Positions 50,701 to 58,062 of a stretch of 64,000 bases of DNA are shown here, one piece after another (position 1 is the stretch's first letter; each line of letters starts with the position of its first letter). The stretch lies in contig CAJTUC010000022.1 in the NCBI GenBank assembly GCA_910579395.1, positions 7,475 to 71,474 of the forward strand. The letters run 5' to 3'. The notes beneath the pieces were generated by a model. The model was not told where the DNA came from. It worked only from the letters and a program-made list of their open reading frames with translations, and did no database searches. Both the position numbers and the translations under genes were made by a program. Source of the DNA: an uncultured Lachnospiraceae bacterium. GTDB taxonomy: Bacteria > Bacillota > Clostridia > Lachnospirales > Lachnospiraceae.

Positions 50701-51231
50701 TCGGACTTTTTGCTGGATGAAGAAACTGACACAACTGTCGTAAAAGATGGACAGTCTGCCGTGATCGGCGGCATTATTTCGGATAAAAGGCTGAAATATA
50801 CGAAGAATGAAAAGGTCATGTCCTTTTTGCTGATAGAGGATTTGCTCGGTACTGTGGAAGTCATCGTTTTTCCGAGAGATTATGAAAAATTTTCGGATAA
50901 ATTGATCGAAGATAAAAAAGTGTTTATCAAAGGCCGGGTCTCCGTGGAGGATGAAAAGGACGCGAAGCTGATCTGCGAAAAAATTACGGCCTTTGAAGAG
51001 ATGCCCAAAAAGCTGTGGATTAAATTTCCGAACAAGGAAACGTTCGAAGAAAAAGAAGCGGAGCTGATGGCATCGCTGCGGGATTCGGAAGGAGTTGACA
51101 GTGTTGTCATTTATATTGAAAGCCCGAAAGCAATGAAGACGCTGCCGCCGAACCAGAATGTGAATGCAGACAGCGGACTGATCGACAGGCTGGAATCTCT
51201 TTACGGAAAAGAAAATATCAGAGTCGTCTAA
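47782..51231 (+). CDS. dnaE: DNA polymerase III subunit alpha (DnaE type)
   Basis: This 1149-residue replicative polymerase starts with a PHP domain (FTHLHVHTEYSLLDG, with H5, H7 and H9). The polymerase active site has GPGRGSAAGS near residue 354 and the catalytic aspartates of PDIDVDF at 396-402. A helix-hairpin-helix tandem near 810-870, a clamp-binding motif QISLFD near 911 and a C-terminal OB domain (about 985-1060) follow. The layout is that of DnaE, not PolC, which has an internal exonuclease. In Firmicutes with PolC, DnaE extends primers on the lagging strand. GAGAGG precedes the ATG. Confidence 0.96.
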   Translation: MAFTHLHVHTEYSLLDGSNKIKEYVKRVKELGMDSAAITDHGVMYGVIDFYKAAKEVGIKPILGCEVYVAPNSRFDKELVGGEDRYYHLVLLAENNVGYENLTKIVSRGHTEGYYYRPRVDMEVLREFHEGIIALSACLAGEVQRYIQKGMLEEAKKSARKYEECFGKGNFFLELQDHGIPAQKTVNTALLNMSRELDIPLVATNDVHYTYAEDEKSHDILLCLQTGKKLADEDRLRYVGGQYYVKSEEEMKGLFPYAWEAVENTQRIADRCNVEIEFGVYKVPHYEVPEGHDSWSYLNKLCAEGLAKRYPEDDGTLRERMDYELDIIHTMGFVDYFLIVWDYINYCRENGIAVGPGRGSAAGSIVSYCLRITDIDPIKYSLLFERFLNPERVSMPDIDVDFCFERRQEVIDYVGRKYGSDKVVQIVTFGTMAAKAVIRDVGRVMDLPYAYVDSIAKMVPKELNITIDKALEMNPEFKKLYMEEEQVHELVDMSRRLEGLPRHTSTHAAGVVICPAAAENYVPLSRGADGSINTQFTMTTIEELGLLKMDFLGLRTLTVIQNAASMVEKNKGIHIDIDNIDYNDPAVLASIGTGRTDGVFQLESGGMKNFMKELKPQSLEDVIAGISLYRPGPMDFIPKYIKGKNNPDSITYDCPQLEPILEPTYGCIVYQEQVMQIVRELGGYTMGRSDLVRRAMSKKKQYVMEQERKNFTYGNEAEGVPGCVANGISAQVADHIYDTMMDFAKYAFNKSHAACYAVVAYQTAYLKYYYPIEFMAALLTSVVDNSGKVSEYIMVCRSMGIEILPPDINEGEIGFSVSGNSIRYALTAIKSVGRPVIEMVVEERKQRGPYTNLKDFISRLADKEVNKRAIENFIKAGAMDSLGGTRKQFMSVYVQILESIHQDKKNNMAGQISLFDIADETEKENYEIKLPDVGEYSKEMRLSFEKEVLGIYISGHPLEEYQEIWQKNITNKTSDFLLDEETDTTVVKDGQSAVIGGIISDKRLKYTKNEKVMSFLLIEDLLGTVEVIVFPRDYEKFSDKLIEDKKVFIKGRVSVEDEKDAKLICEKITAFEEMPKKLWIKFPNKETFEEKEAELMASLRDSEGVDSVVIYIESPKAMKTLPPNQNVNADSGLIDRLESLYGKENIRVV

Positions 51232-51237
51232 AAAAGA

Positions 51238-51266
51238 TTGAAAACCACTTTTAATTGGGGTAAAAT
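51238..51266 (+). promoter_or_regulatory. Promoter of pfkA
   Basis: TTGAAA (51238-51243) and TAAAAT (51261-51266) are 17 bp apart, just past the dnaE stop. A small AATAC-TTCGT-GTATT hairpin follows in the leader. Confidence 0.65.
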
Positions 51267-51331
51267 GGAAACGGTCAATACTTCGTGTATTCAGTGAGGA
51301 ATCGTCTAAGAGGCGTATTGGAGGTATGAAC

Positions 51332-52306
51332 ATGGCAAAGGAGATTAAAACGATAGGGGTTTTAACGAGCGGGGGCGATGCACCGGGTATGAATGCCGCA
51401 ATCCGTGCGGTTGTCAGAAAGGCACTTGCAAACGGCGTTAAGGTAAAAGGTATTAAAAAGGGCTATCAGGGCCTGATGAACGAAGAAATCATGGATTTGG
51501 AGAAATGGTATGTTTCCGATACCATCCAGCGAGGCGGTACCATTCTCGGAACGGCCCGCTGCTCCGAGATGCGTACGGAAGAAGGGCAGAAACGGGCGGT
51601 CGAGGTCTGCAGGAAATTTAAAATCGACGGGCTGGTCGTTATCGGCGGCGACGGTTCTTACCGCGGCGCACAGGCGCTTTCCAGACTCGGTATCAATACC
51701 ATCGGTCTGCCGGGAACAATAGATTTGGACATCGCCTGTACGGAATATACCATCGGTTTTGATACGGCGATCAACACTGCGATGCAGGCAATCGATAAGG
51801 TGCGCGATACATCCTCTTCCCATGAGCGGTGCAGTATCATCGAAGTTATGGGAAGGAATGCCGGATACATCGCTCTGTGGTGCGGTATCGCCAACGGTGC
51901 GGAAGATATTCTCATACCGGAGAAATACGACTACAACGAACAGCGGATCATCAATAACATTATTGCGAACAGAAAGCGGGGCAAGACCCATCACATTATC
52001 ATCAACGCGGAAGGCATCGGCCATTCTACTTCTATGGCGCGCCGTATCGAAGCGGCTACCGGCATTGAGACGAGAGCGACCATTCTCGGCTACATGCAGC
52101 GAGGCGGTTCACCGACCTGTAAAGACCGCTACTATGCTTCCATCATGGGTGCATATGCGGCCGACATCCTGTGTGAGGGCAAGACCAACAGAGTAGTCGG
52201 CTACCAGCACGGAGAGTTTTTGGATTTCGATATCGAGGAAGCTCTGAATATGAAAAAAGATATTCCGGAATATGTCTTCGAGGTCAGCAAGATTCTTTCC
52301 TTATAA
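51332..52306 (+). CDS. pfkA: ATP-dependent 6-phosphofructokinase
   Basis: PfkA phosphorylates fructose 6-phosphate to the 1,6-bisphosphate in glycolysis. The 324-residue length is normal. Motifs are SGGDAPGMNA at residues 13-22, the ATP loop GGDGS at 105-109, the catalytic GTIDLD at 128-133 and MGRNAGYIAL. The position between the two catalytic aspartates is leucine where E. coli has asparagine, which I believe is common in Clostridia. The start at 51332 is 8 bases past GGAGG; the ATG at 51326 is too close. A strong terminator follows. Confidence 0.96.
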   Translation: MAKEIKTIGVLTSGGDAPGMNAAIRAVVRKALANGVKVKGIKKGYQGLMNEEIMDLEKWYVSDTIQRGGTILGTARCSEMRTEEGQKRAVEVCRKFKIDGLVVIGGDGSYRGAQALSRLGINTIGLPGTIDLDIACTEYTIGFDTAINTAMQAIDKVRDTSSSHERCSIIEVMGRNAGYIALWCGIANGAEDILIPEKYDYNEQRIINNIIANRKRGKTHHIIINAEGIGHSTSMARRIEAATGIETRATILGYMQRGGSPTCKDRYYASIMGAYAADILCEGKTNRVVGYQHGEFLDFDIEEALNMKKDIPEYVFEVSKILSL

Positions 52307-52314
52307 AAATTTCG

Positions 52315-52353
52315 TTCCCCATATGCAGAAGCTGTCATATGGGGAAGTTTTTT
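52315..52353 (+). terminator. Terminator of pfkA
   Basis: TTCCCCATATG (52315-52325) pairs with CATATGGGGAA (52336-52346), followed by GTTTTTT. Confidence 0.9.
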
Positions 52354-52404
52354 GTGCAGCGGTTACCTAACTATTTTATAAATAAATATAAGGAGAAGAA
52401 CGGC

Positions 52405-53211
52405 ATGATAACGAGTCACTCCAACAAAGGCATCAAAGAGGTCATACAGCTCGTGCAGAAAGCAAAAGAGCGGAAAGAGAAAAAACTTTTTGTCGTGGAA
52501 GGCATTAAAATGTTTCTGGAGGCGCCGGAGGACAGGATTGAGAGAGTTTATGCGGCGGAAAGCTTTACGCGGCAGATGCCTGCAGCATGCCAGGAGAAGC
52601 TTGCGGGGCTGGCCGGGCGTTATGAGCTTGTAGCTGACGATATTTTCCGGAAAATGTCGGATACAAAGACGCCGCAGGGTATCCTGTGCGTGATCAGGCA
52701 GTTTTCCTATGAACTGGAAGATATGCTTGAGACAGCAAATCCTTTATTTGTCCTGTTAGAGGACATACAGGATCCGGGGAACCTCGGCACGATCTTCCGG
52801 GCCGGAGAGGGAGCCGGCGTGACGGGCATTTTCATGAGCAGTAACAGCGTGGACATTTATAATCCGAAAACAATCCGCGCCACGATGGGCTCTATTTACC
52901 GGATGCCGTTTCTTTCTGCGGAACAGCTGACGGAAGTCATCAGGAAATTACAGGAAAAAGAGATTGCTGTCTATGCGGCGCACCTGCGGGGAGCGGTAAT
53001 CTATGACACCTGCGATTATAAGCGGGGAACGGCGTTTTTGATCGGCAATGAGGCAAACGGACTGCGGGAGGAAACGGCGGATGCGGCGGATGCGTCCGTT
53101 AAAATTCCGATGGCCGGAAAAGTGGAATCGCTTAACGCGGCGGTGGCGGCTTCGATTTTGTTATATGAGGCGGCCAGACAACGGCGAGCTGACGGCGAAG
53201 AGAATTTCTAA
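52405..53211 (+). CDS. SpoU/TrmH family RNA 2'-O-methyltransferase
   Basis: This 268-residue enzyme starts at 52405 behind AAGGAG; upstream in-frame codons overlap the terminator of pfkA. The N-terminal 95 residues form a substrate-binding domain (KLFVVEGIKMFLEA). The C-terminal SPOUT domain shows the three SpoU motifs: DIQDPGNLGTIFRAGEGAG, IGNEANGL, and IPMAGKVESLNAAVAASILLYE. Members use SAM to methylate a ribose in 23S rRNA or tRNA. The exact base is unknown. The last codons overlap a cloverleaf repeat. Confidence 0.92.
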   Translation: MITSHSNKGIKEVIQLVQKAKERKEKKLFVVEGIKMFLEAPEDRIERVYAAESFTRQMPAACQEKLAGLAGRYELVADDIFRKMSDTKTPQGILCVIRQFSYELEDMLETANPLFVLLEDIQDPGNLGTIFRAGEGAGVTGIFMSSNSVDIYNPKTIRATMGSIYRMPFLSAEQLTEVIRKLQEKEIAVYAAHLRGAVIYDTCDYKRGTAFLIGNEANGLREETADAADASVKIPMAGKVESLNAAVAASILLYEAARQRRADGEENF

Positions 53212-53299
53212 GTCTGCTAAAAACGCAGTCTAAGAAATTCTGGTGATTTGCGTTGCAAATCTCCTTCGCCGGACAGAATCGCCTTGGAGCGATTCTGTC
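53194..53299 (+). repeat. Cloverleaf-type structured repeat, copy G, overlapping the methyltransferase 3' end
   Basis: The outer stem GGCGAAG (53194-53200) pairs with CTTCGCC (53264-53270). Arm 1 pairs AGAATTTCT with AGAAATTCT and contains the TAA stop codon (53209-53211) of the gene. Arm 2 is GATTTGC-GTT-GCAAATC. An 11-bp GACAGAATCGC/GCGATTCTGTC hairpin follows. The last five codons of the gene are therefore part of the element. Confidence 0.75.
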
Positions 53300-53364
53300 T
53301 GAATGGAACGAGTGCTGTGTATATTAGGAAATGTATTAAAAGGATAAGAAAGGGAGATAGAAGG

Positions 53365-54159
53365 ATGAAAATCGGATTTATTGGCTTGGGGAACATGGCG
53401 AGGGCAATGATTGGGGGGATGCTTCAAAAAGAGATGGTGAAGCCGGAAGAAATAATCGGAAGCGCCAAAACCCGGGAGACACGGGAGAAAATGGCGGCGG
53501 AATACGGGATTGTGACGATGGAAAAGAATGCAGATGTGGCGGCACAGGCAGATATGCTGGTGCTTGCGGTCAAACCGCAGTTTTTTGAAGAGGTCATTCA
53601 TGAGATAAAAGATGCGACAAGGCCGGAAACGCTGATCATCAGTATTGCGGCAGGCAAGAGCATTCAGTGGATTGAAGATGCTTTTGCCAGACCGGTCAAA
53701 CTGGTGCGCTGTATGCCTAATACGCCCGCGCTTGTCGGCGAGGGATGTACGGGAGTGTGCGCGAATGCGAAGGTGTCCGAGGAAGAAAAGAACAGCAGCA
53801 TTAAGCTGATGGAGAGTTTCGGAAAGGCGAGCCTTGTACCGGAAAGCCTGATTGATGCGGTAGGGGCAGTTTCCGGCAGTTCCCCGGCCTATGTATTTAT
53901 GTTCATCGAGGCGATGGCGGATGCCGGCGTTGCGGCGGGGATGCCGCGTGCGCAGGCCTGCGAGTTTGCGGCACAGGCCGTATACGGAAGCGCCAAGCTT
54001 GTGCTGGAGAGCGGAAAACATCCGGGAGAACTGAAAGATATGGTATGTTCGCCGGGCGGAACGACCATTCAAGGTGTGCGCGTGCTGGAAGAGAAAGGAA
54101 TGCGGGGAGCGGTCATGGATGCGCTGGCTGCATGTGTCGAAAAATCTAAGAGGCTGTAA
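53365..54159 (+). CDS. proC: Pyrroline-5-carboxylate reductase
   Basis: ProC reduces pyrroline-5-carboxylate to proline with NAD(P)H, the last step of proline synthesis. The 264-residue product starts at 53365; further codons upstream run into the repeat element. The Rossmann motif FIGLGNMARAMIGG is at residues 5-18, and the C-terminal signature SPGGTTIQGVRVLEEKGMRG and the GSSPAYVF active-site segment are present. GGGAG lies 12 bases and AAGG 1 base before the ATG. It is a single gene. Its neighbours are unrelated. Confidence 0.95.
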   Translation: MKIGFIGLGNMARAMIGGMLQKEMVKPEEIIGSAKTRETREKMAAEYGIVTMEKNADVAAQADMLVLAVKPQFFEEVIHEIKDATRPETLIISIAAGKSIQWIEDAFARPVKLVRCMPNTPALVGEGCTGVCANAKVSEEEKNSSIKLMESFGKASLVPESLIDAVGAVSGSSPAYVFMFIEAMADAGVAAGMPRAQACEFAAQAVYGSAKLVLESGKHPGELKDMVCSPGGTTIQGVRVLEEKGMRGAVMDALAACVEKSKRL

Positions 54160-54208
54160 CAATTTTGTGCTTATTTTCGCTTATAAAGTAAAGAAAACCT
54201 GTGAAAAC

Positions 54209-54237
54209 TTGACAAAAGGTAGATGTTTTGCTAGAAT
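54209..54237 (+). promoter_or_regulatory. Strong promoter of the SleB-type hydrolase gene
   Basis: A perfect TTGACA (54209-54214) and TAGAAT (54232-54237) are 17 bp apart with TGC before the -10 box. TGTAAT and TGTAAC follow in the leader at 54264 and 54273, 9 bp apart, which is too close for a WalR box. Confidence 0.8.
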
Positions 54238-54307
54238 TAACCAAAACAAATACTTAATAATTTTGTAATAATTGTAACAAAACAGAAAAAAGCGGAGGTA
54301 AGCATTC

Positions 54308-55381
54308 ATGTTAAAAGGCAAAGGCGTATTCCTCATGCTGGCCGGCTGGCTCATCAGCCTGGTCATGCTTGGCGGAATAAAGATAGAAGCAGCCGCAGCC
54401 AATACAAAGGATTATTTGGATTCTTTGAACGTGGGTATTTCCAATGTTATTGACCCAAGCGGCGGTGGAAATGAAGAAGCAATAGAAGAACTGGCGCAGA
54501 TTGTAGAAGAGGCGGAAAAAGAAAAATCCGATCTGGTCATGGCAGACGTGCAGGTCGCATTGAATGTACGCGCAGAGGCATCGGAAGATTCGGAGAAGGT
54601 AGGCCTTCTTTATAAGGACTGCGGCGGAACGATTTTAGAGAGAAGAGACGGCTGGACCAAACTGGAGTCCGGCGACCTGATCGGCTGGGCGAGCGACGAA
54701 TATCTTTTATTTGATGAAGAGGCGGAAGCGCTGGCGGGCGAAGTAGGCAATCTGATCATTGTAAATGAGACAGAAACGCTGCGCGTGCGTCAGGAGCCGA
54801 ATACAGACGCGGAAGTTCTGGGACTTCTGGCACAGAATGATGCACTGAATGTGGTGGAAGTCATGGACGATGAATGGATTAAAGTAGATTTTTACCATGG
54901 TGATGCCTATGTTCTGGCGGAATACGTTGATGTGGATTTCCTGATCGATGAGGGAGAAACAATGGACGTGATCAGAAAACGGGAAGAGGAGGCCGAAGAG
55001 GCCAAAAAGAAAGCGATGCAGGATGCCAATAAGGCAGTCATTGCCGATGCTGATGATATCAGACTTCTTGCGGCATTGATTTATTGTGAGGCGGGATCGG
55101 AATCCTATCAGGGACAGCTGGCAGTTGGCGCGGTCGTTATAAACAGAGTCAACAGCGGCGCATATCCGAATACGATATCGGGCGTTATTTATGCGTCTGG
55201 ACAGTTCACGCCGGCGATGAACGGTAAAGTTGCCAGAATCTATAATACCGATATTCCATCAAGCTGCTATACGGCGGCACAGGAAGCGATGGCAGGGGTG
55301 TCTAATGTAGGCGGAGCGACCCACTTCCGAAGAGCGGGAAATCACGAAGGGATTCTGATCGATAATCAGGTCTTCTGGTAG
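54308..55381 (+). CDS. Cell wall hydrolase: two SH3 domains and a SleB-type catalytic domain
   Basis: This 357-residue exported protein has a signal helix (about 8-26, GVFLMLAGWLISLVMLGG), a short coil, two bacterial SH3 domains (about 75-135 and 150-215), a charged helical linker and a C-terminal Hydrolase_2/SleB domain from about 245 (LLAALIYCEAGSESYQGQLA split here; catalytic Glu in CEAGSE). SleB-type enzymes are lytic transglycosylases that cleave peptidoglycan, in spore germination or vegetative growth. The SH3 domains should bind the wall. GCGGAGG precedes the ATG. A hairpin with a short T tract follows. Confidence 0.92.
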   Translation: MLKGKGVFLMLAGWLISLVMLGGIKIEAAAANTKDYLDSLNVGISNVIDPSGGGNEEAIEELAQIVEEAEKEKSDLVMADVQVALNVRAEASEDSEKVGLLYKDCGGTILERRDGWTKLESGDLIGWASDEYLLFDEEAEALAGEVGNLIIVNETETLRVRQEPNTDAEVLGLLAQNDALNVVEVMDDEWIKVDFYHGDAYVLAEYVDVDFLIDEGETMDVIRKREEEAEEAKKKAMQDANKAVIADADDIRLLAALIYCEAGSESYQGQLAVGAVVINRVNSGAYPNTISGVIYASGQFTPAMNGKVARIYNTDIPSSCYTAAQEAMAGVSNVGGATHFRRAGNHEGILIDNQVFW

Positions 55382-55409
55382 AGAGAATATTATAATTTTG
55401 TAGATTGTT

Positions 55410-55434
55410 CGTGCCGGCTGTGCCGGCACGATTT
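55410..55434 (+). terminator. Hairpin terminator of the SleB-type gene
   Basis: CGTGCCGGC (55410-55418) pairs with GCCGGCACG (55422-55430) around a 3-base loop, then ATTT. The T tract is short. Confidence 0.55.
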
Positions 55435-55490
55435 ATGATGTTGGAAAGAGCAGGGAAATATTACAATTCATAGAAAGCTGTCAGAAAACC

Positions 55491-55519
55491 TTGTTTCTGT
55501 CTGAATAATATAGTAATAT
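55491..55519 (+). promoter_or_regulatory. Promoter of the NfeD-SPFH pair
   Basis: TTGTTT (55491-55496) and TAATAT (55514-55519) are 17 bp apart. Confidence 0.55.
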
Positions 55520-55542
55520 AAAAGGGAAAGGGGTGAAAGGTG

Positions 55543-55998
55543 ATGGCGATGATGGATGTAAATATGACAGTAGTGTGGCTCGTTCTGCTTGTAATACTGG
55601 TAGTCGTTGAATTGATCACGATGGGACTGACGACGATATGGTTCGCCGGCGGCGCATTGGCGGCAGCTCTGATTTCCATACCGAGAACACCGCTCGCTTT
55701 GCAGATTTTGGTTTTTCTGCTCGTATCGGCGCTTCTTCTGTATTTTACAAGACCGGTTGCTGTCAAATATTTTAACAGAGATAGAATCAGAACCAATGTA
55801 GAAAGCATGATTGGAAGACAGGCGATCGTTATCAGCGAGATTAACAATCTGGAAGGTATCGGACAGGTGAATACGGGCGGTATGGAATGGTCCGCGAGGA
55901 GCAGCTACCATAATGTGATACTGCCGGTAGGAGCCGTTGTTACAGTGCTCGGTGTCGATGGCGTGAAACTGATCGTAGAAGAAAGAAAAGAGGTATGA
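55543..55998 (+). CDS. NfeD family membrane protein
   Basis: This protein of about 151 residues has two to three N-terminal membrane helices (WLVLLVILVVVELITMGL and ILVFLLVSALLLYF) and a C-terminal OB-fold domain (GRQAIVISEINNLEGIGQV, then VTVLGVDGVKLIVEER). Short NfeD proteins work with SPFH proteins in membrane microdomains, and the next gene encodes one, with overlapping stop and start regions. Several starts are possible (GTG 55540, ATG 55543, 55549, 55552); AAAGGGG favours 55543 and AAAGG favours 55549. Confidence 0.88.
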   Translation: MAMMDVNMTVVWLVLLVILVVVELITMGLTTIWFAGGALAAALISIPRTPLALQILVFLLVSALLLYFTRPVAVKYFNRDRIRTNVESMIGRQAIVISEINNLEGIGQVNTGGMEWSARSSYHNVILPVGAVVTVLGVDGVKLIVEERKEV

Positions 55999-56000
55999 TT

Positions 56001-56924
56001 ATGGGATTTCTTTATTTTATTGTTGTAGTTCTTATTATAGTGATTGCGCTTTTTGCATCCTGCATCAAGATCGTGCCGCAGGCATATGCCTACGTTGTAG
56101 AGCGCCTCGGTGCTTACCAGCAGACATGGCCGGTAGGTATCCACTTTAAAATGCCTTTTGTTGACAGGGTAGCCAAAAGAGTCATATTGAAAGAGCAGGT
56201 TGTAGACTTTGCGCCGCAGCCTGTTATTACGAAAGATAACGTAACGATGAGAATTGATACGGTCGTATTTTATCAGATTACGGATCCCAAGTTGTTTGCA
56301 TATGGTGTGGAAAATCCGATCATGGCGATTGAAAACCTGACAGCTACGACTTTGAGAAATATTATCGGTGAAATGGAACTGGACCAGACGCTGACATCCA
56401 GAGAGGTCATCAATACGAAAATGAGAGCTTCTCTCGATATCGCAACAGACCCCTGGGGTATTAAGGTAAACAGAGTCGAGTTAAAAAATATCATTCCGCC
56501 TGCAGCGATTCAGGATGCGATGGAGAAACAGATGAAGGCGGAGCGTGAACGCCGTGAAGCAATCCTTCGTGCGGAAGGTGAGAAGAAATCTACGGTCCTC
56601 GTTGCGGAAGGTAAGAAAGAATCCGCGATTCTGGAAGCGGAGGCAGAGAAGCAGTCCGCAATCCTGCGCGCAGAAGCACAGAAAGAAAAGATGATCCGCG
56701 AGGCGGAAGGTGAGGCAGTAGCAATCCTGAAAGTACAGCAGGCTACCGCAGACGGTATCCGCATGATCCGCGAAGCAGGCGCAGACGAGTCAGTTCTGAG
56801 AATCAAGAGTCTGGAAGCTTTTGAGAAAGCGGCGGATGGCAAGGCTACTAAGATCATTATTCCTTCCGAGATTCAGGGACTTGCCGGACTGGCAGCATCC
56901 GCAAAGGAAATTTTCAAAGACTGA
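56001..56924 (+). CDS. SPFH/stomatin-like membrane protein (QmcA type)
   Basis: This 307-residue protein has one N-terminal membrane helix (residues 3-20), an SPFH domain (AYVVERLGAYQQTWPVGIHF, then VVDFAPQPVITKDNVTM) and a long alternating Glu/Ala/Lys coil (about 175-260). Such proteins form large rings at the membrane and can scaffold or limit FtsH-type proteases. The start at 56001 has AGAGG 7 bases upstream; the ATG at 55995, overlapping the nfeD stop, is too near that site. It forms an operon with the NfeD gene. Family assignment is firm; the process it serves is not known. Confidence 0.93.
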   Translation: MGFLYFIVVVLIIVIALFASCIKIVPQAYAYVVERLGAYQQTWPVGIHFKMPFVDRVAKRVILKEQVVDFAPQPVITKDNVTMRIDTVVFYQITDPKLFAYGVENPIMAIENLTATTLRNIIGEMELDQTLTSREVINTKMRASLDIATDPWGIKVNRVELKNIIPPAAIQDAMEKQMKAERERREAILRAEGEKKSTVLVAEGKKESAILEAEAEKQSAILRAEAQKEKMIREAEGEAVAILKVQQATADGIRMIREAGADESVLRIKSLEAFEKAADGKATKIIIPSEIQGLAGLAASAKEIFKD

Positions 56925-56954
56925 GCAGAAAAATAACTGCATAGCAGAACTTAT

Positions 56955-56984
56955 AATAGGGCGGTTCTCAGGAACCGTCCTATT
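56955..56984 (+). terminator. 13-bp stem hairpin after the SPFH gene
   Basis: AATAGGGCGGTTC pairs with GAACCGTCCTATT around a 4-base loop with one G-T pair. The following CTGAAT is not a T tract, so termination may be inefficient. Confidence 0.55.
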
Positions 56985-57022
56985 CTGAATAGGTTGAAAG
57001 AATTTGCGCCAGCGCAAATATC

Positions 57023-57051
57023 GCAGTTTGAGAGAAAGGCATGGTTATTAG
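57023..57051 (+). repeat. 29-base module shared with position 1522, in the argF leader
   Basis: Only two of 29 bases differ from 1522-1550. It ends 3 bases before the argF ATG and supplies the only purine-rich stretches there, GAGAAAGG and TTAGG. Confidence 0.6.
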
Positions 57052-57054
57052 GAT

Positions 57055-58059
57055 ATGAAAACAAATTTACAAGGACGTAACTTTTTGAAGCTTTTGGATT
57101 TTACACCGGAAGAAATTGTTTATATGCTGGATGTAGCTGCAGATTTGAAAGAGAAAAAAAAGAAGGGAATTCCGGTCGATTTCTGCCGTGGAAAGAATGT
57201 TGCCCTGATTTTTGAAAAGACCAGTACGAGAACACGCTGTTCTTTTGAAGTGGCGGCACATGACCTTGGCATGGGAACGACATATCTCGATCCGGCGGGC
57301 TCCCAGATTGGCAAAAAAGAGAGCATTGCCGATACCGCAAGGGTGCTCGGCCGTATGTATGAAGGAATTGAGTACCGCGGATTTGAACAGAAAATCGTGG
57401 AAGAGCTGGCGGAGTATGCGGGCGTACCGGTCTGGAACGGTCTGACGAACGAGTTCCACCCGACGCAGATGCTGGCTGATCTGCTGACGATTCGGGAACA
57501 TTTCGGGCATTTGCAGGGAATCAGTCTGACCTATATGGGGGATGCGCGTTATAATATGGGTAACTCACTGATGGTAGCCTGTGCGAAGATGGGGATGCAC
57601 TTTACGGCATGCACGACGAAAGCTTATTTCCCGGAAAAAGAACTGGTTGCGGAATGCGAGAAGATCGCGGCGCAGACGGGCGGCAGCATCCGTTTAACAG
57701 AAAGCGTGGACGAGGGGACGAAAGATGTGGATGTCGTTTATACCGATGTATGGGTTTCCATGGGGGAACCGGATGAAGTCTGGACGAGCCGTATCCATGA
57801 CCTGATGCCCTATCAGGTCAACCGCAAAGTGATGGAAAATGCGGGAGAAAAAGCGGTGTTCATGCACTGTCTGCCTGCTTTCCATGATCTAAATACCGGA
57901 ATCGGAAAAGCGGTCAGCGAGAAATTCGGCATTCAGGAAATGGAAGTGACCGACGAAGTTTTTGAGTCCGCGCAGTCCATCGTATTTGATGAGGCGGAGA
58001 ACCGTATGCACACGATCAAAGCCGTAATGGCAGTCACAATCGGTATGCCGGAGGCATAA
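57055..58059 (+). CDS. argF: Ornithine carbamoyltransferase
   Basis: This 334-residue enzyme makes citrulline from ornithine and carbamoyl phosphate, or runs in reverse in the arginine deiminase pathway. The carbamoyl phosphate site STRTR is at residues 57-61, HPTQ is near 136, and HCLPA near 271 binds ornithine. Both argF and arcB symbols are used for this family; no arginine deiminase genes are nearby, so the synthetic role is preferred. The ribosome site is poor and comes from a repeated module. birA follows after 3 bp and is probably cotranscribed. Confidence 0.95.
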   Translation: MKTNLQGRNFLKLLDFTPEEIVYMLDVAADLKEKKKKGIPVDFCRGKNVALIFEKTSTRTRCSFEVAAHDLGMGTTYLDPAGSQIGKKESIADTARVLGRMYEGIEYRGFEQKIVEELAEYAGVPVWNGLTNEFHPTQMLADLLTIREHFGHLQGISLTYMGDARYNMGNSLMVACAKMGMHFTACTTKAYFPEKELVAECEKIAAQTGGSIRLTESVDEGTKDVDVVYTDVWVSMGEPDEVWTSRIHDLMPYQVNRKVMENAGEKAVFMHCLPAFHDLNTGIGKAVSEKFGIQEMEVTDEVFESAQSIVFDEAENRMHTIKAVMAVTIGMPEA

Positions 58060-58062
58060 GAC

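Noticed and set aside
49351..51333. 660-codon open frame on the minus strand
   Set aside because: It lies wholly opposite dnaE, which has full family motifs. The reading is rich in F, H, I and R as expected from the antisense of a real gene, and it has no domain.
53230..54162. 310-codon minus-strand frame opposite proC
   Set aside because: proC is well supported. The opposite frame runs through the repeat element and has no domain.
54264..54278. WalR box upstream of the SleB-type gene
   Set aside because: The two TGTAA hexamers are 9 bp apart, not 11, so they do not fit the consensus spacing.
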